From CAYVQE01 sp964633205 (GTDB lineage: Bacteria > Myxococcota > B64-G9), in assembly GCA_964633205.1 (NCBI GenBank), contig CAZWFN010000133.1:1-17540 (forward strand): DNA of 17,540 bases, read 5' to 3'. Below, piece after piece: positions 1 through 7,980 of this stretch. Within the stretch, counting starts at the first letter, position 1. The number at the start of each line of letters is the position of its first letter. A program made the position numbers and the translations under genes. The notes below the pieces were generated by a model. It had not been told where the DNA came from. It saw nothing but the letters and a program-made list of their open reading frames with translations, and did no database searches.

Positions 1-117
1 TGACCGTTGGCCGGCCGCTCAGCTCAATCAGAAACCTTTACAGCGCGGATCGCTCGGTTGTGTCCGATTGTGTCGGCGCCGGATTGGTTGGTAGATTGGT
101 GCGGCGGAGGTGGTGGC

Positions 118-2847
118 ATGCGACTGCGGTGGACCTACCAGTTCAATCATCCGATCACCTGGGCCGCGGTGATCGTGGGGGTGTTGGCGGCGCTGGTGGC
201 GTTGCTGCTGGAGGGCTGCATCGACTCGCGCGGGCCGCGCATCGCCAGCCAGGGCGTGCTGCAGGTGCGCATCGCGGTGCCGGAGTCGGCCGGGGCCGGC
301 CTGCAGGCGGCGGCCGAGGACCTGGCCACCGCGCTGGGGCGCATGGCCGGCGCGCCCGGGCCGGCCGCGGTGGTGCACGCGGTCGAGCCGACCAAGGGCG
401 ACGAGTCGCTGATCGCGGTGCAGCTCGACCCGGACGCCGGCACCGGCGCCCAGGGCTACCGCATCCGGCGGCGGCTGGCGCCGGCGCGCGGGCTGCTGAT
501 CCGGGCCGAGAGCGAGCAGGGCGCCATGTACGGCCTCTACGCGCTGGCCGCCGAGCTGGGCGTGTGCTACCTGCACCCGGAGCAGACCTACTATCCGGAC
601 GCCCCCTACGCCCGGCTGCCCTGGCACTATGCCGACCAGGTGCAGCGGCCGGATTTCGCCCTGCGCGGCTTCCACGAGCACACCCAGCACCCCATCCCGC
701 TGTCCGACTTCTGGCTGCGCCCGGGCCGCGAGGACTTCCGCGACTACCTCAGCCACTACCTGCGTTGGCTGGCGCGCAACCGGCAGAACGCGGCCAGCTT
801 CATGCTGCTCAAGTCCGTGGATCTGGAAGCCTGGCTGCCCTACGCGGCCGACGCCATCGCCGAGGCCCACGACTACTTCATCCAGGTGGGCTTTGCGGTC
901 TCCTTCGTCGATCAACAGCAAAACGCCTACAAGCTGCTCGCCGAACCCGAGGCGCGGCCCGGCGACGACCAGCGCATCCGGGCCGGGCTGGATAGGCTGC
1001 TGGCGGCCGGGCCCGACTTCGTGGTCTTCCAGATCGGCTCGTCCGAGTTCACCAAGCCGGCCGACGCCGACCTGCTGGGCTGGCTGGACACGGCGACCGC
1101 CCACCTGAGCGCCCGGCGGGTGCGGCCCTACGCCTGGATCCACATCATCTGCTCGCTGCTCGACGAACAGGGCGGGCTGTTCTATCACCTGCCGCTGCAG
1201 GCCCCGGCCGCGCTGGGCGCCTGGGTGCACACCACCATGTTCTACACCCTGAGCCACCCGGCCCCGGTCTACGATTGTGAAGACTTCGGCCACCAGCTCG
1301 GCTTCATGGCCGCCGCCGACGGGCAGCGCGAGCAGGTCTTCTTCCCGGAGACCGCCTGGTGGCTGGGCTTCGACAACAACCTGCCGCTGCTGCTGCCCAT
1401 CACCGGCTGGTCGCGCCAGCACGACATCCAGCGGGTGCTGGACGAGCACCAGGTCAGCGGCCACGTGACCTTCACCTCGGGCCGCGAGTGGACCTACTGG
1501 CAGTATGATCACTACCTGACCCGGGCCACCTGGGACGCGGCGTTCAGCTGGCAGGAATACCTGGAGTGGATCCGGCCCCTGTACGGCCCGCGCGGCGGCA
1601 GCGCCGTGTCGGTGCTGGCCGCCTGGACGGACTTGCAGCGGGCCCACTTCTACGAGCAGGAGCCTCTGATCTACTTCTACCTGGCCGGCGAGCTGCCGCA
1701 GGACGAGATCGGCGCGGTGGCCGGTATCCTGGCCCGGCGGCCCAAGCTGGCCTTCCGCGACCTGGTGCGCTTCGACGACGCCCGCTTCGCCGAGTGGCAG
1801 GCCGGCGATCTGGCCATGCTGGAGCGCATGCGCGGCGAGTACGCCCGCTTGCTGGAGAAGGTCAATCCGGAACCGGGCGGCGAGCGCCAGATCGAGCGCC
1901 AGCTCTACCGCGAGCTCTACACCGGCCTGTGGGTCTACGTACAACGCATCGACCACGCGCTGGCGCTGTACCGCGGCGCGGCCGCCGCGCGCACCTGGTT
2001 CCAGCAGCAACAGCGCGAGCAGCCCGACGAATCGCTGCGCGCCGCGGCCGAGCAGCAGGCCGAGGCCCAGCTGGCCGCGGCCCGGGCCATCAGCCAGGCG
2101 GTGGGCGAGCGGCTGCAAGCCATGGAGGCCGATTACCGCTATCCGGCCGAGCTGCTGTGCGGCGACAAGCCGCACAGCCCCACGGTCTATCCCTACGGCT
2201 ACCTGAGCCAGACCTCCAGCGCCTATTTCTGGACCCGGCGCGACGAGCAGCTGGCGGCGCTGATCCAGCGCACCTTCCACGCCGACGAGCAGCGCTGGGA
2301 GGGCCAGCCGGAGGCGGTCTTCGCCGCCGGCGGCGAGCACATCGAGATGCTGGTGCCCGACAGCGAGATGGCCGCCGAGGCCATCGCCGGCTTCATCCCG
2401 CGGCTGCTGTTCGGCTTGCGCGGCCCGCAGGAGGGGGCGCTTACGCTGCTGCTGGCCCAGGACGCCGATGAGAACGACCGACCCGATCCGGCCACCGAGC
2501 AGCCGCTGGCGCTGGCCGAGCAGGAGGGCCGCTGGCGCGGTGCGCTGCCGGTATACTCCTTCGTGGTCTACGACGCGGCCGGGCGCGAGATGGGGCTGCT
2601 GGACGTGGTCGAGCCGGACTTCAGCCTGGATGTCGAGCTGGACGGCGGCGCGCTGGCCGGGCTGGATGCGGCCACCATCGAGGGCCGGGTCTCCGGCCCG
2701 GCCCTGGTGGACATGGTGGTGACCATGGGCGGCATCGACGCCGAGGGCGCCGCCGCGCTGATCAAGGCGGTCTATGGGGTGGGCGGCGACGAGCCCCTGC
2801 CGGCCCTGCTGCCCTTCGCCTTTCGCATGACCTTCGAGCGGCTGTGA
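118..2847 (+). CDS. Large exported glycoside-hydrolase-like protein (GH20/GH67-type N-terminal fold), membrane-anchored or lipoprotein
   Basis: Encodes 909 aa. I chose the ATG at 118 because a strong Shine-Dalgarno (GGAGGTGG, 106-113) lies just upstream and the protein then begins with a membrane-targeting segment: basic MRLRW, a hydrophobic stretch at residues 13-31, then LEGC (Cys34). LEGC resembles a lipobox, but Glu at -2 is unusual, so a plain membrane anchor is equally possible. Residues about 113-165 (RGLLIRAESEQGAMYGLYAL, then HPEQTYYPD) resemble the small alpha/beta domain that precedes the TIM barrel in GH20 hexosaminidases and GH67 alpha-glucuronidases. Residues about 177-480, starting with a 'RPDFALRGFH' turn, look like the barrel. 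A helical, Gln/Ala-rich section follows. Near residue 781 there is an acidic DADENDRPD loop that could bind calcium. Family membership is by eye; substrate and catalytic residues are not assigned. It acts outside the inner membrane. The next gene is hidden by the assembly gap. Confidence 0.8.
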   Translation: MRLRWTYQFNHPITWAAVIVGVLAALVALLLEGCIDSRGPRIASQGVLQVRIAVPESAGAGLQAAAEDLATALGRMAGAPGPAAVVHAVEPTKGDESLIAVQLDPDAGTGAQGYRIRRRLAPARGLLIRAESEQGAMYGLYALAAELGVCYLHPEQTYYPDAPYARLPWHYADQVQRPDFALRGFHEHTQHPIPLSDFWLRPGREDFRDYLSHYLRWLARNRQNAASFMLLKSVDLEAWLPYAADAIAEAHDYFIQVGFAVSFVDQQQNAYKLLAEPEARPGDDQRIRAGLDRLLAAGPDFVVFQIGSSEFTKPADADLLGWLDTATAHLSARRVRPYAWIHIICSLLDEQGGLFYHLPLQAPAALGAWVHTTMFYTLSHPAPVYDCEDFGHQLGFMAAADGQREQVFFPETAWWLGFDNNLPLLLPITGWSRQHDIQRVLDEHQVSGHVTFTSGREWTYWQYDHYLTRATWDAAFSWQEYLEWIRPLYGPRGGSAVSVLAAWTDLQRAHFYEQEPLIYFYLAGELPQDEIGAVAGILARRPKLAFRDLVRFDDARFAEWQAGDLAMLERMRGEYARLLEKVNPEPGGERQIERQLYRELYTGLWVYVQRIDHALALYRGAAAARTWFQQQQREQPDESLRAAAEQQAEAQLAAARAISQAVGERLQAMEADYRYPAELLCGDKPHSPTVYPYGYLSQTSSAYFWTRRDEQLAALIQRTFHADEQRWEGQPEAVFAAGGEHIEMLVPDSEMAAEAIAGFIPRLLFGLRGPQEGALTLLLAQDADENDRPDPATEQPLALAEQEGRWRGALPVYSFVVYDAAGREMGLLDVVEPDFSLDVELDGGALAGLDAATIEGRVSGPALVDMVVTMGGIDAEGAAALIKAVYGVGGDEPLPALLPFAFRMTFERL

Positions 2848-2866
2848 CGCCCGGGCGGGGATGAAA

Positions 2867-2966
2867 NNNNNNNNNNNNNNNNNNNNNNNNNNNNNNNNNN
2901 NNNNNNNNNNNNNNNNNNNNNNNNNNNNNNNNNNNNNNNNNNNNNNNNNNNNNNNNNNNNNNNNNN
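2867..2966. other. Assembly gap (100 N)
   Basis: Exactly 100 consecutive N, the usual placeholder for a scaffold gap of unknown length. An ATG at 2861 (ATGAAA) sits right at its left edge. The G-rich run before it abuts the ATG too closely to be a convincing ribosome site, so a gene start entering the gap is possible but unsupported. The linkage between the glycoside-hydrolase-like gene and the SDR gene depends on this join. Confidence 0.98.
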
Positions 2967-2993
2967 CGCCTATTCGCAGAGGGAGCGGAGAAC

Positions 2994-3758
2994 ATGAGCG
3001 AGAGACTGCAGGACAAGCTGGCCCTGGTCACCGGCGCCAGCCGGGGCATCGGCCGCGCCATCGCCCTGGCCTTCGCCGCCGAGGGCGCCCGGGTGGTGCT
3101 GGTCTCGCGCAAGCAGGCGGCGCTGGACGAGGTGGCGGCCGAGATCGAGCGCAGCCACCCGGGCCGGGCCTTCGCCCGGGCCTGCCACGTGGGCCAGCCG
3201 GAGCAGCTCGACGCCCTGGTCGACTGGTGCGCCGGCGAGATCGGCCTGCCCGACGTGCTGGTCAACAACGCGGCCACCAACCCCTACTTCGGGCCCATGA
3301 TCGGCATCGAGCCGTCCATGTTCGACAAGACCTTCGAGGTCAACCTGCGCGGGCCCTTCGAGCTGACCCGCCGGCTGGCCCAGCGCTGGACCGCGGCCGA
3401 GCAGCCGGCGGCGGTGATCAACGTGGCCTCGGTGGTCGGCATGCGGGCGGCGCCGCTGCAGGGTGTCTACGCCATGACCAAGGCGGCCCTGGTGTCGATG
3501 ACCCAGACGCTGGCGGTGGAGCTGGGGCCCATGGGCATCCGGGTCAACGCCATCGCCCCCGGGCTGGTCGAGACCCGCTTCAGCGGCGCGCTGCTGGCCA
3601 GCCCCGAGGCGCTCAAGCACTTCACCGAGCACACCGCGCTGCGTCGCTACGGCCAGCCGGACGAGATCGCCCCGGCAGCCGTCTACCTGGCCGCCGACGA
3701 GGCCTCTTTCGTCAGCGGCCAGACGCTGTGCGTCGACGGCGGCTACACCATCGCCTGA
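2994..3758 (+). CDS. SDR-family oxidoreductase (FabG/DHRS4-like), probably NADP-dependent
   Basis: A classical short-chain dehydrogenase of 254 aa, full length for the family. The Rossmann cofactor motif TGASRGIG is at residues 13-20. Arg17 together with Ser38-Arg39 at the end of the second strand favours NADP(H). NNAA is at 91-94, and the catalytic tetrad is Asn117, Ser146, Tyr159 and Lys163 (YxxxK as YAMTK). The C-terminus has the usual SGQTLCVDGG segment. The NNAATNPYFGP variant occurs in DHRS4-like SDRs that act on ketones or acyl intermediates; the exact substrate cannot be read from the sequence. The start is supported by a purine-rich GAGGGAGCGGAG a few bases upstream. The HD-domain gene follows after 20 bases on the same strand, so the two are probably co-transcribed. 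Confidence 0.93.
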   Translation: MSERLQDKLALVTGASRGIGRAIALAFAAEGARVVLVSRKQAALDEVAAEIERSHPGRAFARACHVGQPEQLDALVDWCAGEIGLPDVLVNNAATNPYFGPMIGIEPSMFDKTFEVNLRGPFELTRRLAQRWTAAEQPAAVINVASVVGMRAAPLQGVYAMTKAALVSMTQTLAVELGPMGIRVNAIAPGLVETRFSGALLASPEALKHFTEHTALRRYGQPDEIAPAAVYLAADEASFVSGQTLCVDGGYTIA

Positions 3759-3778
3759 GCGCGGGCATTCGGGGTGAG

Positions 3779-4336
3779 ATGAACGCTGCGGACCTGACCG
3801 AGCGGGCGCGGGCGCTGTTCGAGGCCCAGAACCCCTACCCGGGCCCGGCCCTGGCCGAGCACAACCGGCGCATCCTGGCCTTCGCCAGCGCCCTGGGCGC
3901 GCAGCGCGGGGTGGCCATCGACGCCGATCTGCTGGGCGCCGGCTGCTGGCTGCACGACATCGGGCTGCTGGTGCCGGAGCGCGCCGAGCCCAGCTACCAG
4001 CGCCGCTCCTGGCGCTTCGTGGCGCCGCACGCCGAGCGCTGGGGCATAGAGCCCGAGCGGCAGCAGCAACTGCGCTGGATGCTGCGCTACACCCACTCGC
4101 TGCGGCCGCTGCCCGGCCTGGAGCCCATGGCCGATCTGATCCGGCGCGCGGTGCAGGTCGAGCACTCCGGCGGCCTGCGCCGCCATGGCCTGCAGCGCGG
4201 CTTCTGCCGCCGCGTCTTCGCCGCCCACCCCCGCGGCGACCTGAGCCGCATCCTGGTCGACTTCGCCCGCATCACCCTGCTGGAAGACGGCCCCGGCCAG
4301 CTGGCCACCATCTTCTGGCCGCGGCGCGAGTACTGA
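3779..4336 (+). CDS. HD-domain protein, putative metal-dependent phosphohydrolase
   Basis: Encodes 185 aa. The ATG at 3779 is preceded by a G-rich GGGGTGAG ribosome site; the same frame stays open upstream into the N gap, but that part overlaps the SDR gene and is not coding. An early His28 (EHNRRIL) is followed by the diagnostic His59-Asp60 (CWLHDIGLL), the metal-binding HD pair of the HD/PDEase superfamily. The segment 'RYTHSLRPLP' and a later acidic LLEDGPG may supply further ligands. HD proteins of this size hydrolyse phosphate mono- or diesters of nucleotides or small metabolites; the substrate here is unknown. No signal peptide, so cytoplasmic. It follows the SDR by 20 bases and probably shares its mRNA. 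The gene ends tail-to-tail with the propeller gene on the other strand. Confidence 0.82.
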   Translation: MNAADLTERARALFEAQNPYPGPALAEHNRRILAFASALGAQRGVAIDADLLGAGCWLHDIGLLVPERAEPSYQRRSWRFVAPHAERWGIEPERQQQLRWMLRYTHSLRPLPGLEPMADLIRRAVQVEHSGGLRRHGLQRGFCRRVFAAHPRGDLSRILVDFARITLLEDGPGQLATIFWPRREY

Positions 4337-4338
4337 GC

Positions 4339-4407
4339 CGAGCGAGCTCTCCCTCCCGTGGCGTCGATTGTGGGCTGCGCCCGGGTGAGTCCGGATCGAG
4401 CGAGCTC
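4339..4407. repeat. 11-bp direct repeat in convergent intergenic region
   Basis: CGAGCGAGCTC occurs at 4339-4349 and again at 4397-4407 in the 85-bp gap between the stop codons of the HD gene and the propeller gene. The second copy, with its flanks, also reads as TCGAGC-GA-GCTCGA, a short inverted repeat. There is no T-run on either strand, so a classical intrinsic terminator is not evident. Function unknown; it may be chance. Confidence 0.4.
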
Positions 4408-4421
4408 GAAGCCGGGAACGA

Positions 4422-6307
4422 CTACTCGACTCCGAGCTGCCAGTAGATCAGATCGGCGTCCGGGCTCTGGCCGTCGCTCTTGGCCGGCGCGTCCTGGTAC
4501 TCGAGCCGCTCGGTCAGATCGATAAGCTCGCGGGCGCCGCTGGCGTCCTGGACGGCGCCCTCGGGGATGTCGGCCACCGCCTCGGCGCCGAGCTCCAGCG
4601 GCTCGACCGCGGGCCGGTAGTCGGCCAGCTGGCTCACCCCGTCGTACCAGTAGCCCCAGTAGCGCTGCCCGTTCTTGCTGCCGGTGTAGACCTGGCCGAG
4701 CACATACAGGGTCTGGCCGCGCCGGGCCAGGCCCTTGATGCGGTGTGCGGCGATCTCGTCCGGGCCCTTGCCGCTGTAATAGAAGAAGCTGTCGCGCAGC
4801 TCGCCGGCGGCCGCATCCACCGCCAGCAGCAGCCCGTCGCCCATCTGCGCGTCGTAGCCGTCGAGCCCGATGCGGCCGCCGGTCCACAGCGCATCGCCGA
4901 CCAGCTCGACGAAGCTGATGTTGTGGTTCTCGTTGCCGGCCGCGCCCTTATAGGTCCGGGCCCAGGCCAGCTCGCCGGCCGGGGTCAGCTTGGCGAAGCT
5001 GAAGAAGCAACTGGCCCCGCGGCGGTCGAGGGCGGCGAAGACCGCACCCGCGGCATCGACCGCCAGGTCGTTGATGCTGCTGCCCCAGCCGGTCTCCAGC
5101 ACCCTGGCCCAGGCCAGCTCGGGCGCGCTTTCGCCGGCGCCGTCGAAGCGCAGCAGCAGGCTGGTCTTGGCCTTCAGCCCGCCCACGTAGACCTGGCCCT
5201 GCTCGCCGGCGCGCACGCTGTAGCCGCGATCGGTGGTCTGGGGCGTGGGATCCACGGCGCGCTGGAACTCGATCGTCCCGTCGGCCGCCGCCAGCGACAA
5301 AAACAGCACCAGGGCGTTGGCGTTTTCGCGGCCGGCGCCGGTGGTGCCGGTGACGTAGACGTGGCCGTCGTGGGCGTCCAGCCCGTAGGCGTCGGCGCCG
5401 TGCTTGGCCAGCAGGCGCTCGGGCCAGGCCGGCCGCCACAGCTTCTCCCAGACGATGGCGCCGTCGTCGCCGTCGATCTTCAGCACCAGCGCGGCGAAGC
5501 TGTTGTTGTAGCGGTTGGGGCTGACCGAGCCGCACAGGTAGACGTCGCCGGCGGTGTCGATGTCGATGGCGTTGGCCGAGCCGCCGCTGGCGTCGTTCTG
5601 GCCCGGGTCGCGGGTGTAGTCGCGATAGGGCCCGTGCCATAGCTTGGCCCAGGCCAGCTCGCCGGCGGCGCTGATCTTGCCGAAGAACAGATCGTAGGCG
5701 AACCTGTCGGCCACCCCGGTCACCTGGCCGGCGAAGAACACGTTGCCCTGTTCGTCGGCCACCATGCCGGTGATCATCTCGTCGCTGGCCGCGCCGCCGA
5801 ACAGCTTGTGGACTTGGGTGTCCAGCCCTGCGGCCAGCACGGCCGTGCCGCGGCCGCTGCCGGTCAGCTCGACGGTGTGCTTCTTGCCGCCGTCGTAAGT
5901 GATCACCAGCTCGGCCGCGGCGCGGCGCGATTGCACCGGGGTGTAGCGCACATGGAAATCGAAGCTCTTGCCGGCGGCCAGGACGGTCGGCTGGAAGTCC
6001 AGCGGCTTCGGCTTCGGGACGTCGGTCTGCAGGCCGTATTCCTCGTCCAGCACGCCTTCGCCACGCTCGAGCGCGATGGCTTCGACCTTCAAGGGCCGGT
6101 CGCCGCTGTTGTGGATGCTGAACTGCTCGCGCTGTTCGGAGAACAGGGCCACCTCGGCCGAGGCCGAGTTCAGCGGGATGTGCCAGGCGCCGCCGTCGGC
6201 GACGACCTCACCGCCGGCCATGAGCTGCAAGCCGCCGGCCGCGGCCGGCAGGGCCGCCAGCAGCCACAGACCGGCCAGGCCGAGCGCGATCGCCTGCTTT
6301 TCGTCTT

Positions 6308-6311
<4 letters not shown>
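4422..6311 (-). CDS. Secreted Ig-like/SBBP-type beta-propeller protein
   Basis: Encodes 629 aa, read leftwards from an ATG at 6311 with a GGGAGGGG ribosome site. Residues 1-25 form a Sec signal peptide (KDEK, a Leu/Ala core, then LPAAA), giving export to periplasm or surface. Residues about 40-155 resemble an ASH/choice-of-anchor-D immunoglobulin-like domain: FSIHNSGDRPLKVEAI, a Pro/Lys linker, FHVRYTP, then LVITYDGG and VELTGSG. From about 160 to 560 there are recurring blades of the kind AIDIDTAGDVYLCGS, GLDAHDGHVYVTGTT and DLAVDAAGAVFAAL, typical of SBBP-like propellers; each carries G-D/N-V-Y/F-hydrophobic-x-G. The C-terminal 70 residues are acidic and unassigned. Only two cysteines exist in the mature protein. 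The ATG overlaps the stop of the thioredoxin gene (ATGA, 6308-6311), so the two are translationally coupled. Function unknown; binding or scaffold role inferred. Confidence 0.85.
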
Positions 6312-6973
<662 letters not shown>

Positions 6974-6977
6974 CCGC

Positions 6978-7037
6978 TCAGAGCGCCCGGTAGAGCTCGA
7001 GCGCGATGGGCTCGAGACTGAGGGAGCGCTTTCTCAT
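6978..7037 (-). CDS. Possible 19-aa leader/coupling mini-ORF
   Basis: An ATG at 7037 overlaps the TGA of the upstream SDR (ATGA, 7034-7037) and opens a 19-codon frame, MRKRSLSLEPIALELYRAL, that stops at 6978, four bases before the GTG of the thioredoxin gene. It fills the only gap in an otherwise overlapping gene chain. It could be a translational coupler rather than a functional peptide. No family is recognised and chance cannot be excluded for an ORF this short. Confidence 0.35.
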   Translation of the reverse strand: MRKRSLSLEPIALELYRAL

Positions 7038-7870
7038 GGCCCACCCCCGGGGCCCGCCTGGCGCGCTTGCAGCCGCAGCACCGCGGCGGTGATCAGGCCC
7101 CACAGGCGGTTGTAGCCCCCGCGCGACGAGCGCTGCAGCAGCCATAGCGGCCACATGGGCCCGGGCAGCGGGGTCAGCGCCCGCGGCCGGGCGGCCAGCC
7201 GCAGCAGCCGGGCGGCCATGGCCTCGGGCGAGGTGCAGCTGCGCTCGAACAGCCACACCACCCCGCCGCCGGCCTCGCCGGCCAGGTCGCGCCGGGCGCG
7301 GTCGAGCAGGCCGGTGCGCACCGCGCCCGGACAGATCAGGCTGACGCGCACGCCCTGCGGGGCCAGCTCGGCGGCCAGCGACTCGCTCAGCCCGACCACC
7401 GCGAACTTGGAGGCGCAGTAGGGCGCCACCGCGGGGAAGGGCAGCAGCCCGGCCATGGAGGCCACGTTGATGATGTGGCCGGCCCGGCGCTCGAGCATGG
7501 CGGGCAAGAAGGCCTGCACCCCGTGCACCACACCCCACAGGTTGACGTCCAGGTGGTACTTCCAATCGGCCAGCCGCAGCCGGGCCGCCGGCCGGGCGCG
7601 GCAGACCCCGGCGTTGTTGATCAGCACGTCGGCCGCGCCGTCGCGCTCGGCCACCCGCGCGGCCAGCGCCTCGACCGCGGCCGCATCGGCCACATCCAGC
7701 ACGTGGGCCCGGGCGGCCGGGCCCAGCTCGGTGGCCAATTCGGTGACCGCCGGGTCGCGGTCGACCAGGTGCAGCCGGGTGCCGGCGGCGGCGAAGGCCG
7801 CGGCCGCGGCCCGGCCGATGCCCCCGGCCGCCCCGGTCAGCACCACGGTCTTGTCATCGAGACCTCTCAA
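7034..7870 (-). CDS. SDR-family oxidoreductase, probably NAD-dependent, with C-terminal extension
   Basis: Encodes 278 aa. The start is TTG at 7870, supported by a GGGAGGA ribosome site (7877-7883) six bases upstream. Cofactor motif TGAAGGIG at residues 12-19; Asp37 after the second strand (LHLVDRD) favours NAD(H). NNAG is at 85-88 and the catalytic residues are Asn110, Ser138, Tyr151 and Lys155 (YCASK). After about residue 215 the protein leaves the classical core: an Ala/Arg-rich helix and a hydrophobic PMWPLWLL plus LWGLITAAVL segment follow, which could be a membrane-associated tail as in some lipid- or sterol-acting SDRs. Substrate unknown. It heads the leftward gene chain with the mini-ORF, thioredoxin and propeller genes, and is divergent from the amidase across a 110-bp region containing inverted repeats. 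Confidence 0.9.
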   Translation of the reverse strand: MRGLDDKTVVLTGAAGGIGRAAAAAFAAAGTRLHLVDRDPAVTELATELGPAARAHVLDVADAAAVEALAARVAERDGAADVLINNAGVCRARPAARLRLADWKYHLDVNLWGVVHGVQAFLPAMLERRAGHIINVASMAGLLPFPAVAPYCASKFAVVGLSESLAAELAPQGVRVSLICPGAVRTGLLDRARRDLAGEAGGGVVWLFERSCTSPEAMAARLLRLAARPRALTPLPGPMWPLWLLQRSSRGGYNRLWGLITAAVLRLQARQAGPGGGP

Positions 7871-7913
7871 GCCCGGTCCTCCCGTCGCGGCTTTGCGCCC
7901 GGACTGCAGCCGG

Positions 7914-7931
7914 CAGCGGCTTGCACCGCTG
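7914..7931. repeat. Inverted repeat CAGCGG-N6-CCGCTG
   Basis: A perfect 6-bp inverted repeat with a 6-base centre (CTTGCA) lies in the divergent region between the SDR and amidase genes, 12 bp to the left of the 20-bp palindrome. It could be a second protein-binding site or simply a GC-rich coincidence. Confidence 0.4.
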
Positions 7932-7943
7932 TGGCCGGGGCGG

Positions 7944-7963
7944 TAGCGTTGGCGCCAACGCTA
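7944..7963. promoter_or_regulatory. Perfect 20-bp palindrome, candidate operator
   Basis: TAGCGTTGGCGCCAACGCTA equals its own reverse complement over all 20 bases. It sits centrally in the 110-bp divergent intergenic region, 17 bases before the amidase ATG and 73 bases before the SDR start. A perfect palindrome without a loop suits binding by a dimeric repressor better than an RNA hairpin, although if transcribed it could also fold. No regulator gene is adjacent, so the binding protein is unknown. It could control both directions. Confidence 0.65.
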
Positions 7964-7980
7964 ACCCGGGAGGCCTTCGG

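Noticed and set aside
28..2340. 770-codon open frame on the minus strand inside the glycoside-hydrolase-like gene
   Set aside because: The translation is low-complexity (runs of G, A, R, Q, L, H) with no domain; long antisense frames are expected opposite GC-rich genes with strong third-position bias.
2861..2866. ATGAAA at the edge of the N gap as a gene start
   Set aside because: The G-rich run abuts the ATG with no usable spacing, and the following sequence is unknown.
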